Shown piece after piece: positions 12,019-24,253 of a DNA stretch of 64,000 nt. Below the pieces are notes generated by a model. It was not told where the DNA came from. It did not search any database and saw only the letters and a program-made list of their open reading frames with translations. A program made the position numbers and the translations under genes. The first letter of the stretch is position 1, and each line of letters opens with the position of its first letter. The DNA is from Cricetomys ansorgei (lineage: Eukaryota; Chordata; Mammalia; Rodentia; Nesomyidae), in assembly GCA_026225945.1 (NCBI GenBank), contig JAMJFZ010000596.1, forward strand, positions 1,746,001-1,810,000, read 5' to 3'.

Positions 12019-13013
12019 TACTGGGACTGGAAGCCAGGGCCTCATGTCTGCTGGGCAAGTGCTCCCCCATGGAGCTATGCCCTGGCCCAGAATCCTTGCA
12101 CCTGGGGAAAACAAACTTCTCGATGTCTACTGAGCCACAGGAAAGGAAATTAAAAAGCCTGAGTCATGACCACTGCTCGATAGTATTCCTACAACACTAA
12201 CGGCGCCTACAGCCTGCCACCATTGACGAGAATCCATCTAAATCCCAGGTTCTCAAAGGAAATGCCCTCTAACCTGCAAGGAGGAATATGTTATTCCCCA
12301 GATTCTAAAGAACGAAGCCCTAATAATTTATGAAGTCATTATGGCCCTGAAGAGTCTACAGGTCACAAGAGAATTCTTTAAAAACAAGAAGGAAAGAAAA
12401 GCTGTGCTGATGTTCCCAGGGAGAGGGACGCATGCCGTTCATCCCGATGCACCGCGCGGTCTGTCAGCGGGACTCCCCCAGTGCCGCACGCTCACTCAGA
12501 GGGCGAGGCCGAACCCCCGCCTCCATCGCTCCTTTGCTCCAGCTGAAGGCACAGAGAGCGGGCAGTGTCCTGCTCCATTCCATCTTTGAGAGAGTAACAC
12601 CCTACGGGACACACACACACACCACAAGACGAGGTTCCACCTCGCAGGAGCGCCAGACCCATCTCCAGGGACAAAGCGTCTTCTGGCCTCTCTGGGAACG
12701 CGCACTCATGTACGCGCATACCCACACAAAGCAAGGAAGAAAGGCCTCTTTAAATTCCCTGGATAGACACAATCACTGCCCCCAGCTTCCCCTCTTCCCC
12801 GGATTTCCACCCTGTGTCTGCAACCTCTTCTCCCGTAGGAGGAGAAGCTGACTGGCAGAGTCTCCCCCCACTGCTCTCTGTGGCCAAGGATTGGTCAGCA
12901 ATTGTTCAGTCTTGTCAACGGTTCCATGTTCAAAGTGGGTACAAAGGACCCATTTGGGGATTAAAAACTGGGAACATCATTAGTTATCCTAAAGTTAAAA
13001 ATAACATTATAGA

Positions 13014-13172
13014 CTAGAGAGATGGCTCAGTGGTTAAGAGCACTGGCTGCTCTTCCAGAGGTCCTGAGTTCAATTCCCAGCACCCACATGGTGGCTCACA
13101 GCCATCTGTAATGGGATCTGATGCCCTCTTCTGGCACGCAGGTGTATGTGCAGATAGAACACTTACACATTA
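13014..13172 (+). repeat. B2 SINE
   Basis: agagagatggctcagtggtt, gagttcaattcccagcaccc and gggatctgatgccctcttct are close to consensus. Three A-rich bases sit at the end. Confidence 0.92.
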
Positions 13173-14334
13173 AAAAAAGATACCATCACAACTGTAAATT
13201 GAGATGATCTGTATTTACATATGTGTGAATTGTGACTTCTTGCTCCCAAGAACAGACTGATGAGTTAGTCAGTCCACACAGTGACCTCATCTATCCAGTC
13301 ATCTCTCAAAGAGCAGGAGACTGTTTTCAGTTCTTAGGGTTCATTGATAGTGATTGGAGCTCTAAGCTCCTGAGAGGCCCTGATGTCAATAGTTAACAAG
13401 GTCGGTGAGGGCTTAAGTACCATTAAATACTGTCTCTTCTCTTCGGCATGAACCTTTAACATCCAACCTTGTCTGTCTGCTGAATAAAAACCAGGATGGT
13501 TTTCTGGGAAGATGTGAGATCTGCCTCCCCAAAGACAAAAAACCCTCCTCTCATTAGTAGGTCAGGAACATTGCCCAATCCCAACCTTCAGAAGGAAAAG
13601 AAAACTGGAGGTGCAGAAACAAGCAAGGCCATGCATATGAGTGGGTGGCATAGACAGAAAGAGACGTGTGAGCCACAAGAAAGAGGTTACCAACAGCCAG
13701 CCTATGTTCCCTGAACATGGCGATAGTCATTACAGAGATTCTGAGCACAGTGGGATTTGACAAACGGCTGCCGGCTTCGAGTGGGTATGTGCAAAGGACA
13801 CCCGTGGTCGGGAACAGGGTAGCCAGGCTATAGGAGCTACAGTCCCAGGTGAGTGGGTGATTCAGCACCCCTAAAGTCACTGTCTGGTCCCAGCACAGAG
13901 CGTATGAGTGGGCTGCCATGTAGAAAGTCTCTGCAGACTTTCTTAAGGATCAGGCTGCCCCCGATCTGAGATAGACCCTGAACCCAAAGAGATCTCATGA
14001 GAGAAAGACAGACTGGGATCTGAGACATGGAGACGAGGGGGAGGTGGACTAGGGTGTGAAAGCCACAACAGAGAGCGCCTGGCATGGCATCAGGAAGGAA
14101 TTCCTGCAACAGACATGACCTGGGCTTTGCCAAGGAAGCCAGAGCCTGGCCCTGCACTAACAGGAACTCATGCCTGTCACCCCTGCCAGTTGGTATGTGG
14201 TGACATGTTACAGAAGCCAGATGAACTGATTAGACAGGAGAACAGCTCTGCCGGCTTGAAGCAGAATCCCCAGAGCCGGGGGGGACCCATCAGCAGGATG
14301 AGATTTCAGTTGAGTGCAAAGCTGAGCAGTGGTT

Positions 14335-14480
14335 CACAAGAGGGCTCCGTGGGTAAAGGGGCTTGCCGCCAAGGCTGATGACGTCAGCAGAGCCCGGAAC
14401 TCACACGGTGGAAGGGGACAGCCACGTTCTGAAAGTTATCGTCTGACCTCGGCACACACACGAATAAAAATAACTTCAGG
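14335..14480 (+). repeat. B3-type SINE
   Basis: gtgggtaaaggggcttgccg, ccaaggctgatgacgtcagc and ggtggaaggggacagccacg, ending aataaaaataac. Confidence 0.75.
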
Positions 14481-15346
14481 TAAACTTTCTGAAATTGTAA
14501 TACAAAGAAACTAGGAGGTGAGGAGACAGAGAGGCTGGCCTGTCACTGCCCCGCCCCTTCCCAGCATGCACTTCCTGCCAGTCGGACAGGACTGAAGCCA
14601 CTTCAAATGTGGGACTCTGATTTTACGTTTTAAAGTGGATCTAACGCCAGGTAAGGCATTTAAATTCTCACCACTGGCAAAGTCACAGCGTGACTGCATC
14701 TGTCTCCTCTTCTGGGCAATTCTGCTTTCCATGTCAACAGACAGGAACTGTGGACAGACAGAGCGAAGCCTAGGGCAAAGCTGCCATTCTGGAAGCCTGC
14801 TCATCTGCCTGAGACTGCAGCCTAGCCCTGAGGGAAGCCATGATCTGGCACGCACGGTAATATGCAAGCTCACGTTTAGTCTTGTAAAACAATCTTCAGT
14901 GGGGAGAAGTGAGCAGTGTGGTCTGCGGGCCTGTGACGTCAGCATGAGGCTGAGGGAGGAAGATGTCAACTCAAGGCCCACCCGGGCTGCAAAGTGAGGC
15001 TTGTCTGTAGCATGAGACTTCATTTAGACTCTCCTACCTCGATGGGACCTCCTGGGAACCTTGCTGCGGTGAGCAACACAACAGTAAGGAAGAGGGAATG
15101 CATCCTCCACGTTTATACTCCTTACCTGGGCTATCCACGCCCCTCCCAAAGGAGTCTGGGAAAGGAAGACTGGCCTCCATCACTCCTACTTCTGAGGAGT
15201 GCCAGAAGTCTTAAGTCCATGACTCCAAGGAGTCATGACCAGCACCTCCCCTCCCCCAAACATCGGAGCGCTGTACCCGGTAAAACACCCCAGCAGAGGC
15301 TTGCAAATTGGGCTGAGGTTCTTCTGGGTCCTTCACAGTGGAGCAA

Positions 15347-15795
15347 TGTTGTGGGAGATTTTAATTATGGATAATGTTCCAGTAAGCTGTCCTTGAAGCA
15401 CGTAAAGGATTCACTTCCTACCAGTAAACAAAGGAGTGGCTATCCGGCTCTCCATGAATAGGACATTCCTTAGCCTTAAGGCAGATGAAGGTTAAGTTCC
15501 ATTCATTTGCATATTGGAGGGCTGGGTGGAGACAGAGAGGATTTAGAATAAAAAAGAACCAGGGCAAGGGCAGAGGGAGAAAGGAGACAGACAGACAGCA
15601 GAGAAGAAAGAAGAAGCTAGAGAGCAGGGGGAGAACCAAGAGGAGAGCATGTGGTGAGGAAGCCTTGGAGTGAGCTCTCTGCCTAGCTGCCAGGGTATAG
15701 AATTCCCTGAGATTTGACATGGTTTGTGATTAATAAAGAGCATTGGAAAATTCAACGCTGGACTCTCATTAAGCGATTGAAAGAATAATTTAACA
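15347..15795 (+). mobile_element. 5' LTR of a deleted ERVK-like provirus
   Basis: The LTR is about 446 bp, starts TG and ends CA (tttaaca), and is a direct repeat of 17083-17507. Near its 3' end it carries gattaataaagagcattgg, an AATAAA polyadenylation signal. Directly after it, at about 15797, is a primer-binding-site-like string, tggcgtccaacgtggggc, one base from the tRNA-Lys site used by many class II retroviruses. The bases before it (gagcaa, 15341-15346) resemble those after the 3' LTR (gagcag), which suggests a 6-bp target duplication with one change. It is antisense to Ulk4. Confidence 0.85.
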
Positions 15796-17082
15796 TTTGG
15801 CGTCCAACGTGGGGCCAACAAAATTGATAAAAATTCAATCTGAATAAGAACCTTCAAAATATGTCCTGCTGACAAAAAAATTCAGCCAACCGGTCCTGGT
15901 CCTCCAGGGAATTGGCATTTGGTTTTATTTGGTTGACAAAAAAAGATTTATTTTACCTATATTTGGAAGTTTGTTTATGGTTAATGTTGGAAAAAAGTTC
16001 CAAATTTCCCGGATTTGTCATGGACTACAAAACCCATAAGGCATTGCAGTGCCTAGATGTTCCTGTTATCAGCCACAGCTACAACTCCCGAGGCTGGCAT
16101 GTTAAATGAATGTCCAGCAAGAAAGGGACAAATTATTAGATTTTAATATTATACATGCTAAATAAAACTTCAGCTAAAATTTAAAAAAGAAAGGGGTATA
16201 GGATGTATCTATAATTGGATATTTTAACCTCAAATAAAAAAATTAATTTTAAAAGATAATGTTTAAGCATTTTGCACTAATTATAATAGCCCGGAGTGTG
16301 GAGACTCCACCTCATGTCGGGGAAAGGTTGTGCTTTTGTCTTTTCAGAAATGAAACATCCAACTGAGAGTATCCAGAGACCACTGGGCTGAAGAGAGACA
16401 TCAGAGTGTGCGGGTTACTGTCCAGCCTTCAACCTCAACAGTCCCATGAAAATGGACCATTGAAGGCCTTCCTAGCTGCCTTGCTCCTGTGCTGCTTATA
16501 GACCAGAGGCCATGGATTACAAAAAATTGAATTCCCCAGCTTAATACAGAGGCTGGCAGTCAGAGACGGGATTGAGAATTATGACATGAATTTCCCCAAG
16601 ACAGAGTGCTGATCATGCTCTCAGTAACTCGGACAGATCATTTTCATTGTTCATTATTTCTCTCCTAAGACAGACACAGTCATCTTGAAAAGGGGAAATT
16701 TGGGAAGCTACTGGCTTCATATCTTGTCCTCTGAAACCATCCTGGAGACGACTCTGCAGCTCTGCAGCTGACAGGGAGCCTGTTTTGAAAATCGAGGCAG
16801 CTTCCACAGTGCTCAGCTGCGATGATGCAGATGCAGATATCTGCTGACATTAGAACTGCACGAGCATTTTGCTAAACACTGAACTATTATGAACAATTGG
16901 TGAACTTTTATGAACAATTGGTGAACTTTGGACTTGATACTTGGTGTTATGGGACAGTCACAGTTGAACTGCATGAGCAGTCTGCTGAAATTTGGACTTG
17001 GTATTTGACAGACTGTAACTTTATATCTTAGCTTCTTTTGTTTGAGTCAATATTGTTCTTATTGTAAACAAGAAGAGTGAGA
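15796..17082 (+). mobile_element. Internal region of the deleted ERVK-like provirus (non-coding)
   Basis: The interior is about 1.29 kb and lies between the two LTRs. It begins with the tRNA-Lys-type primer binding site and ends with a purine-rich tract (aacaagaagagtgaga) just before the 3' LTR, consistent with a polypurine tract. No gag, pro, pol or env-like reading frame is visible, and stop codons are frequent. It therefore looks like a non-autonomous or internally deleted copy. Repeated short phrases occur around 16885-16940 (gaacaattggtgaactttt twice). Confidence 0.8.
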
Positions 17083-17507
17083 TGTGGGAGATTTTAGTTA
17101 TGGATAATGTTCCAGTAAACTGTCCTTGTAGCACTGTAAAGGACTCACATCCTACAAAGTAAACAAAGGAGTGGCTATCCGGCTCTCCACATGAATAGAA
17201 CAGTCCTTAGCCTTAAGGAGATGAAGGTTAGGCTCCATTGATTTGTACATTGGAAGGCTAGGTGGAGACAGAGAGGATTTGGAATAAAAAAGAACCAGGG
17301 CAAGGGCAGAGAGGACGGAAGAAGAAGCTAGAGAGCAGAGGGAGAACCAAGAGGACAGCATGGGGGTGAGGAAGTCTTAGAGTGAGCTCTCTGCCTAGCC
17401 GCCCGGGATTAGAATTCCCTGAGATTTGACATGGATTGTGATTAATAAAGAGCATTGGAAAGTTCAACGCTGGTCTCTCATTAAGCGACTGGAAGAATAA
17501 TTTAACA
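17083..17507 (+). mobile_element. 3' LTR of the deleted ERVK-like provirus
   Basis: The LTR is about 425 bp, starts TGTGGGAG and ends TTTAACA, and aligns with 15350-15795 with scattered substitutions. It also has a roughly 20-30-bp deletion in the purine-rich middle, where the 5' copy has extra gagacagacagacagc-type sequence. The two LTRs differ at more than a few positions, so the insertion is not very recent. The 3' flank is gagcag. The donor of Ulk4 exon 17796-17652 is about 145 bp away. Confidence 0.85.
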
Positions 17508-17651
17508 GAGCAGCGCTGTCTTTGTCTAGGTCTCTCTGGCATGAGTCCATGAGCGTATGTACAAAGACACAGGGACCTCAGGATCTGACCCCATCGCTGG
17601 GCCAGTTGGACAGACGCTCGTCCCTGTGTGAGTGCGCAGCACGGTGCTTAC

Positions 17652-17796
17652 TGGGGGAGAAGCTCGTCCCTGATGAGCGCCAGGAGACTACCGTCGGAAC
17701 CGCAGCTGGCCTCTTCGTCGCCGTCCTCCGGCTCCTGGCTCACTAGCAGGGTTGTGGTCTCTGAGAGCAACCGCAAGCTGAAGAGTCTCCACTCCA
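17652..17796 (-). CDS. Ulk4: Ulk4 internal exon (HEAT/ARM region), exon 9 of 10
   Basis: This 145-nt exon is phase 1 in and phase 2 out. It codes for (V)EWRLFSLRLLSETTTLLVSQ and then EPEDGDEEASCGSDGSLLALIRDELLP plus CA of a Gln codon. The acceptor is ttttccgtgccag and the donor is CCCCCA|gtaagc. The acidic, serine-rich stretch between LVSQ and SLLALIRD is a loop between helices and is also acidic in human ULK4. A deleted ERVK-like provirus sits about 145 bp downstream of the donor (ending at 17507) in antisense orientation. Confidence 0.93.
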
Positions 17797-17997
17797 CTGG
17801 CACGGAAAAACAATGACCGTGAGTCCACGCAGAGTTAGAACAGAATGTGCGCTCACTGTGTGGGCACACCTACAATCCCGGCTGAGGCTAAGGGGGGAAG
17901 CTGGTGAGGCCCAGGCCACCCCAGGCCACCCCAGGTCACCCCGTTATCTACAAAGACTAAGCCCAGAACATGTAATGGGCACCACTGTCTCACTCAC

Positions 17998-18049
17998 CGT
18001 TCTGGCTCTGAACCAAGGAGATCAAGGGCGGCAGAATGTAATCGATGAC
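17998..18049 (-). CDS. Ulk4: Ulk4 short internal exon, exon 8 of 10
   Basis: This 52-nt exon is phase 0 in and phase 1 out. It codes for VIDYILPPLISLVQSQN plus one base. The acceptor is gcgctttcttccag-like (cttccag) and the donor is AGAACG|gtgagtga. In human ULK4 the corresponding peptide is V.DYILPPL.SLVQSQN and follows DYRST. It joins in phase to 17796, completing the Val codon of VEWRLFSLRLL. The intron between them is 201 nt. Confidence 0.92.
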
Positions 18050-18976
18050 CTGGAAGAAAGCGCAGGAAGCTGTGGCCCAGAACTCGGTACAGAAAACAGC
18101 TCCTGGGCACCAGCCCTGATCTGTCCAGGAGCCGAGCCACTAATCAAAAGAGGGAGAGAAGACCAAAGGTGTCTCAGAGACCTCACCCGGGCTCAGGTGT
18201 GAGGACGCTGGCCCTCGTGGTGGGCAGGCACGGCAGGAGCATGAGGGCTCCGCACCCACAGTCAGGAGCAGGGACTGGACGCCAGTGTCCACTCACCTTC
18301 CCCTTCAGCCCAGCACACTGAATAAGGAATGGTGCTGCCCACATGTGGCTTTTCCTACCTCAGTCAACCTCCTCTAGACAACCCCTCGCATACCCCAGAG
18401 GCTTGTTTACAGTGATTCTGGATCCTGTCAAGTTGAATGTTAAGCACCACACTCCCCTTAAACCAAGTGAGAAGCAAAAGGCCTGGCTTGGAGACTTGTC
18501 TGCAATCCTGGGAACTGACAGTGGGTCGCTGTGTGTGATTCATTCAAACAAACCCATGTGATGGAGGCGGGCCAAAAACTAGTCTGCAGACAGGAGGAGA
18601 GCACGCCCCAAAGGGAAGCCTCCACAGCCGAGACACACAAAGTCACTCACGCCCAGTGGCGGAGACACACTTTACACCCAGCGAGTTTAAAACCAAACAA
18701 AACACAGTCAGGGCTGCAAGTCTGTGCCGAAACGGGACTCGGATACTGCAACAAACTAATGACTTAATACGGTAAGTTAGAAAGCCAATCTCACACCACC
18801 ACCCACACCACAGAGACTCCACAGTTTCACCTGTGACCTGGTGAGGAGTGAAAATAGAATGAAGAAATCACGATTGTACTTAGTCGGGGAATCAGCTCAC
18901 GGAAGAATGCAGACAGCATGAAGGGCCACATTATGAAGGAAGATTGCGACCCTGCAAACATGTTCAAAGACTTCAT

Positions 18977-19501
18977 TGTTTATTTCTAGTTGTGTTTAAG
19001 ACTGTTTGCGCTTTGCTGGGGAAAGGTGCCCAAGCCTTGGCAGTTTGTGTTATCTGTGTTGGCTTTATGTAAAAGATGTTTGATTGCTCATGATCTGCAC
19101 CTGCTTGCTGCTCTCCGGCCGAGCCATTGTGGAAAAGCAAAGTTGCTTTTGTGGAATTCTTGTGGCCATCTCTCCCAAAGCATCTGACAAGGAGAGAACA
19201 CTTCCTCCTTAGGCCTCAGCTGCTCATGGTAAAGCTGACATAGCTCGGCCCTTAAAGGGTTGTGGGATGAGACTAGGCTACAGGTTTCCTACATTATACA
19301 AATAGGCCTTTGGATGAGAGAGCAGAGTTTTTGTATCAGTGAAACACCTGAGGAGCTTCTCTATCCAATAAAAACACCTGAGCTCAGATGTTTGGGGTTC
19401 CACTGTCCAGTACGGCACTTGCCATGACAGGTGGTTCCCTCTGCTGAGGTCTGGCAGGGTGTGCGTCTTTCTCACTGAGCCATACAGTACTGTCTGTTAC
19501 A
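18977..19501 (+). mobile_element. Solo LTR, ERVK-type, with 6-bp target duplication
   Basis: This is a 525-bp TG…CA element (tgtttatttctag … ctgttaca). It is flanked on both sides by CTTCAT (18971-18976 and 19502-19507), a perfect 6-bp target-site duplication of the length typical of class II ERVs. It contains ccaataaaaacacc as a polyadenylation signal. It is related to 46060-46385 and 48011-48303 but has about 210 bp in its middle (about 19108-19322) that both of those lack. Family name not determined. Confidence 0.85.
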
Positions 19502-19745
19502 CTTCATGACCCTAACTGTACTGTCATTTTTGTTTTGAATGAATGTGGCTTTCACTAGTTCCAGGCAATTGCAGCAGTGTCTCACAGTGACAAACTATAT
19601 TTGGAAGTGGGTAAGGACCTCCCTGCAAGGGACAGGAATTTAAACGTGTACAGGAAGTGCATAAGAAAACCGAGAAGACTGCTCTCTTCAGCTCAGGGCA
19701 CTGTTCCTTTATTGGAAGAGGGCTACTCAATTAGAAATGTGTGAG

Positions 19746-19960
19746 AGCTAGAGAGACGCCTCAGCAGTTACGAGCACACACTGCTCTTGCAGAGGACCAG
19801 AGTTCGGTTCCCAGGACCCATGCTGAATGACTCAACTACCTGTGAATCCAGCTCCAGGAGAGGGATCCAACACCCTTGTCTGGCCTCTGCGGGCCCCTGC
19901 ACTCATGTGTGCAAACCTGTAAAGATGCACACACACAAGGAAATATTTAACACGCGAGCA
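19746..19960 (+). repeat. B2 SINE, degraded
   Basis: gctagagagacgcctcagca, cttgcagaggaccagagttc and cttgtctggcctctgcgggc in B2 order. Confidence 0.75.
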
Positions 19961-20225
19961 CGTGTGACCACTCAGCAATTCACGCTAAAGAACAGAAAAA
20001 GAAGAAAAGCAATCTGATCGGTTTTATTAATATTCTGTTTCATGACTCGTGGTTGTCAAGACAGGTCATTGTCTTTCGGATCCTATAAAGGATTGGCAGA
20101 ATGTATGCCTTAATGTGAAATGATCGTAGCGAAAAAGGAAACATGGAAACGCTATTTAAAATATTGAGTAACTGTGGTCTTCAGGGAACAGGGCCAAGAA
20201 ACGCCTTCAGTTCCTGGAACTGTCA

Positions 20226-20253
20226 TCAGTAAACACACACACACACACACACA
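20226..20253. repeat. (AC)n microsatellite
   Basis: A short uninterrupted AC tract. Confidence 0.9.
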
Positions 20254-23200
20254 TTCAGTAACAACATTGCAGATATTTCTGCATATGCCCAGAGAAGTCT
20301 CAACACTGCAGAGGGACATGTATAACCGAGAGACCCTAACACGAACGCCCAGGCCGACGCCATCAGCTGCTTGGGTTTACACAAACATAAGTGTAGGCGA
20401 GCCGACGGTACCTATGGGAGTCTCATCACCACTGCTACCAAAGAGCAGTAGTCACTCAACTAAAATGTGATCATTTACAGATGTGCGTGTGCACACACAC
20501 GTACAGGGAACGAAGGCTTGGCGACGGAGCTTCTGGAAGGGGGGTGTGTTTGGCTTAGCGCTGGCTCTGGTCCTCGGGTCAGACTGGAGGGTGTGAGAGC
20601 CTGTGGTGGCGGGCAATGACGCTCCCTCTCTGTCTAGCAGAGTACCCGCTGTTCTCTGACGCTACAGAGCTGCAGTGGCAGAACCTGCAGGCGGAGAGGG
20701 TCGCGTGTGCTCACTGGAAAATGTGCAAGGCAGAGTCAAAACAGCCACTTAGAGACACCATCTAGAAGATTCCAGACAAGATGGAGGTCTAAATTCAGAG
20801 GGCGGGCTGGCCTTTCCAGCTGTCCCCATGTCCCCGGCTCACACTCACTCCCCACCCAGTGCCCACAGCTGGAGGAGGGGGCAGAGCAGAGCGCACAGAC
20901 ACGGTGGAGCAGGGGGCAGGGCGGCCTCTCAGAGCCTGTCACCAATTGGCGTTTCAATACGATGCCTTTCCGCAGAGCCGTGCGTACTTTGCTTCAGCTT
21001 GCATATCTAAAGAAACGCTCTGAAAAGGAAATCTGCAGGCTCCGCCGCGGACCCAAGGTTCCCATAGCACGAGGTGAGTTACATTCCCTTACATGCACGC
21101 AGAACTCTCTCTGAAATTACACAGAAAATATCGGTGGCCAGTGCCAAGAAAACTGCTCTTCAGGGTTGACTGGATTCCTGTGCCCTTCCCACATGGAGAT
21201 TGGGGGGGGGAGGCAACCAAATAACACTTCTAATCTATCCGAATATTTTGGGAGAGGGCTGGTTCGCCAAAGCAGGACCTAACAAGGGCGTGCTGAGGTA
21301 GAGATGTCTCCGAGGTGGCATTCGGACCAGCCAGACCTGAGGTGTTTCTCTGACCATGCCTTACCTGAAACTTGCCTCTAAGGTAGAGGTTAAAGCCAAC
21401 TCCTGCACACCACTCCACACCTCCTGGATCACATATTAGAAGCAACCACCTCAAGTACTTCAAACTGCCCACGACACCATTCCTCTGGCAAACATGCCCC
21501 ACCCCCACCTCTGTCCTCTCCACCCGGTCAGTCAGCTCCAGCAAGGTCACCTGGCCACAGCCTGCCCAGGTTCCTTTCTTAAACATCTCTCCCAGGAGAG
21601 AGGCACCTGCTCTTCTCCCGGCCAGGCCAAGCAGCTCCTGCCTCTAGCAGACACGCCCATCCTGACTAACACTTAACTCCCCTTGCACACCAGGCACAGC
21701 CCATCGGGTGCCTAGGGCTGCAGTCCTGAGGGTGTCCTGTCTCAACACTGCACCCTGCAGTGCTCCCTGCTCTCTTTACTAGCATCTCCCCCAACCCCCC
21801 AGTTCCCTGCTGGGTCTGGCTGGGTCTGTGCAGAAGACATGCCCCACCTACTCACTGCACCTCCAGCTCCCCTAAAGACCTTGCTACAGATAAACTGCTT
21901 GTCTCAGGTTTCTGAGGCCAGAGGCGGGGTAAGAGATAAGGGAACTGAGACAAACACTGGTTACACTTAATCTGTGCCCAAAGTCCCCTCAGTGTCAACC
22001 AGGAAGGACACTTCACCCCATTCCTGTACAGACTTCTGGACGGCTGACAGAAGTTACCAGAAGCCAGAGCTTTTTCCCTCCTAGGCCGGGATCCTTGCCT
22101 TAAGCTGTTCCAGCTTTGCGTACCTGACAGGTTCAAACTAAACAGTGTTTCTCCTCCTGGAAGGTCACAGAAACACTCTTATGTGGAGCCAGTGGAACCA
22201 TTTCCCTCTGCTACCTGATGCTGTTTGGGCGAGCTCACACTCTCTCCTCTTTTGTACAGTCCAGGACACTCCCCACCCCTCGTATGGGTCACCATAATCA
22301 AGACAATCCCCTACAGATGTGCCCACAGGGCAGCCTGCGCTAGACAGTTCCCATGGCAACACCCTTCCAAGACAACTCTACATTGGCGATTAAGTGACTC
22401 TGTGACAGATCTGGTGCTGCCTTTCCCTGAGTGAGCTCCTCCTTGCTCGAGTGCCCCACTCAGTGTAAGGTAACTCACAGACGTCTGCCCTGGGTGGGGT
22501 GGGCCCGGTGATTCCACTGGAGCTAAATGGCCTCGGTACCCGCAGAAGCACCTGGCCGGCTCTGCTCAGCGAGAGTGAAATGCAGTTACCTGCTTCCGCG
22601 TGAGCTGCTATCGATCGGGGAGCCTTGAACAGGGTATGTGCTGAAATCTAAAACAATCAGAGGCTCCCTGGGGTGTGGGTCTTTTTCCTCATGTATTCCA
22701 GTCATGCCCAGGAAGAGATAATTAGAAGATTTCCCGTGGGCTGCGGCATTATAGAGCATTTTCTGTGAAGTGGTAAGGCGCGACCGTGCCTTTTCTATCA
22801 TAACTGAGGCTATAATCAGCACACTTGTGTTCATGATTAGAAAATACACTAATTAAATTTCTATCTAAATGCAATACAGATATTTATAAACACTGGATCT
22901 GAACAAATTAGCCATGAGGTTATTGTTCATTAAGCAACAGGATCAATAAGCAACAAACCCAGCAAGTAACATCTCAATCAAAGACCTGGGATTCACCAGC
23001 AAAACACCAGGACCAGCTCTTTCCTGTTAGTGAGTGTGGGAATGTGGACCAACTATCGCTGAAAACCGTGAAGAGATACAAACAGACAAACAAATCCTAA
23101 CAGTGTCAAAGCCTGAAGTGACAGCGGGGGACTTGGAGACCGATGTCTGGATGGAAGGCCGCAGGAGAACGTGACAGGCCACGGCGGGAGGCATCACCAG

Positions 23201-24080
23201 CCATCCAACACAGGACTGTGGGATCCGGGCATTCGGTGGGTCACCTGGTAGATGAGTCTGTGCGGAGTAGGGGGTCTACTTTCAGAGCAGGACCCTCCAG
23301 CTCTGCCACCAAGCCCTGGCCACACGTTCACTCCCAGAACATGGAGAAGCATGTCCTAAGAAGTCGTGGTCTCCGACATCTGCACCCGCACGGCTGTAGT
23401 GTGGCAGGGTCTCAGCTGGAGAACACCGGGGCTCCTGGCAGAGGCCAACACGAGGCCCCTGAGGAGGGGGCGTGCGCACAGAAGGCTTCAGAGATGAAGG
23501 CAAGCTCAGTGCCAACGAGGCCTCACAGGGAGACCTGAGCCGGGAGCACAGTGACAGACGCCGGGGAGAGGCACGTGGCCTCTTCTGATGCTGGATTAGC
23601 AACTGCTTGAAACGGACATAAACACAGCACCAAGTGGAGCCCGTCCATGGGGGTCAGGAAACTGTGAGAGCAATGTAGACATGGACAGAAGAGGCAAGCA
23701 GAATGTCTACAAGATGCCTTCCTACTGCTTCGGCAGCACACGCCGACGGGAGCCAGAAGAACAAAGGCTTGGTAAGTCACGCATGGGCACACAGGCCTGA
23801 GACCCAGCCAGGGAAGGCGGGCACACGCCCAACGTCCCCAAAGGCCTCCTCCCTCGGAGTGGGCTTCTGCCCACCGCAGATTACCAGGCAGGAGGGAGAA
23901 GGGCAGATAGTCAGAGGGGTACTCAGAGACTCACCTCTCCCCACCAACAAACCAGAGGCAGCTCTCCAGGGACCGCCCTGCTGTTTTGAGCGGTTTCTCC
24001 CTGGGACGGACACTGTCAGCCCAGCACACGTGTACACAGGATCATCAAGTAAACGACCGAGGGCCTTCCTAGGAACTGAC

Positions 24081-24175
24081 CGTGGAGCGGTAGTCGGCCA
24101 GCAGAACGGGGTACTGTAGCACGGCTTCGAAGGCAGACAGGGTGATCTTGATGAACTCCTCGGAGGCCGCCATTC
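24081..24175 (-). CDS. Ulk4: Ulk4 internal exon (HEAT/ARM region), exon 7 of 10
   Basis: This 95-nt exon is phase 1 in and phase 0 out. It codes for (G)MAASEEFIKITLSAFEAV and then LQYPVLLADYRST. The acceptor is gttaacctag and the donor is TCCACG|gtcagt. The sequence matches the human ULK4 segment (SEEFIKITLSAFEA, QYP.LL.DYRST) in the expected phase. The repeat is helical and hydrophobic. No internal damage is visible. Confidence 0.92.
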
Positions 24176-24253
24176 CTAGGTTAACGGAGGTAGTTACTAC
24201 ACCCACCCTGTGCCCTGCGCGATTCAGACTCCTCAAACGCCCACTCTGCTCAC

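Larger units (their letters stand above)
10374..17651 (-). other. Ulk4 intron, 7.3 kb
   Basis: This intron runs from the donor of exon 17796-17652 to the acceptor of exon 10373-10281. It contains the 34-bp minisatellite next to the acceptor, an unclassified ERV-like stretch at about 10750-11660, a (CCCCA)n/(CA)n block near 11884-12016, B2/B3 SINEs at 13014 and 14335, and the deleted ERVK-like provirus at 15347-17507. The segments 12150-13010, 13175-14330 and 14485-15345 show no gene or repeat that I can name. Confidence 0.75.
18050..24080 (-). other. Ulk4 intron, 6.0 kb
   Basis: This intron contains a solo ERVK-type LTR with a 6-bp target duplication (18977-19501), a B2 SINE (19746-19960) and a short (CA)n (20226-20253). 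The rest (18050-18970 and 20260-24080) has no recognisable gene. It includes the GC-rich but patternless stretch 20500-21800 and an AT-rich stretch 22840-23100. Confidence 0.7.

Noticed and set aside
11475..12200. 241-codon plus-strand ORF
   Set aside because: It crosses (CCCCA)n and (CA)n tracts; the peptide is mostly low complexity.
14511..15023. 170-codon minus-strand ORF
   Set aside because: It is on the Ulk4 strand but shows no match to ULK4 or any family I know, and has no suitable splice sites.
23723..23746. gcttcggcagcaca, identical to part of U6 snRNA
   Set aside because: Only 14 nt match and the flanks do not resemble U6; it is too short to call.
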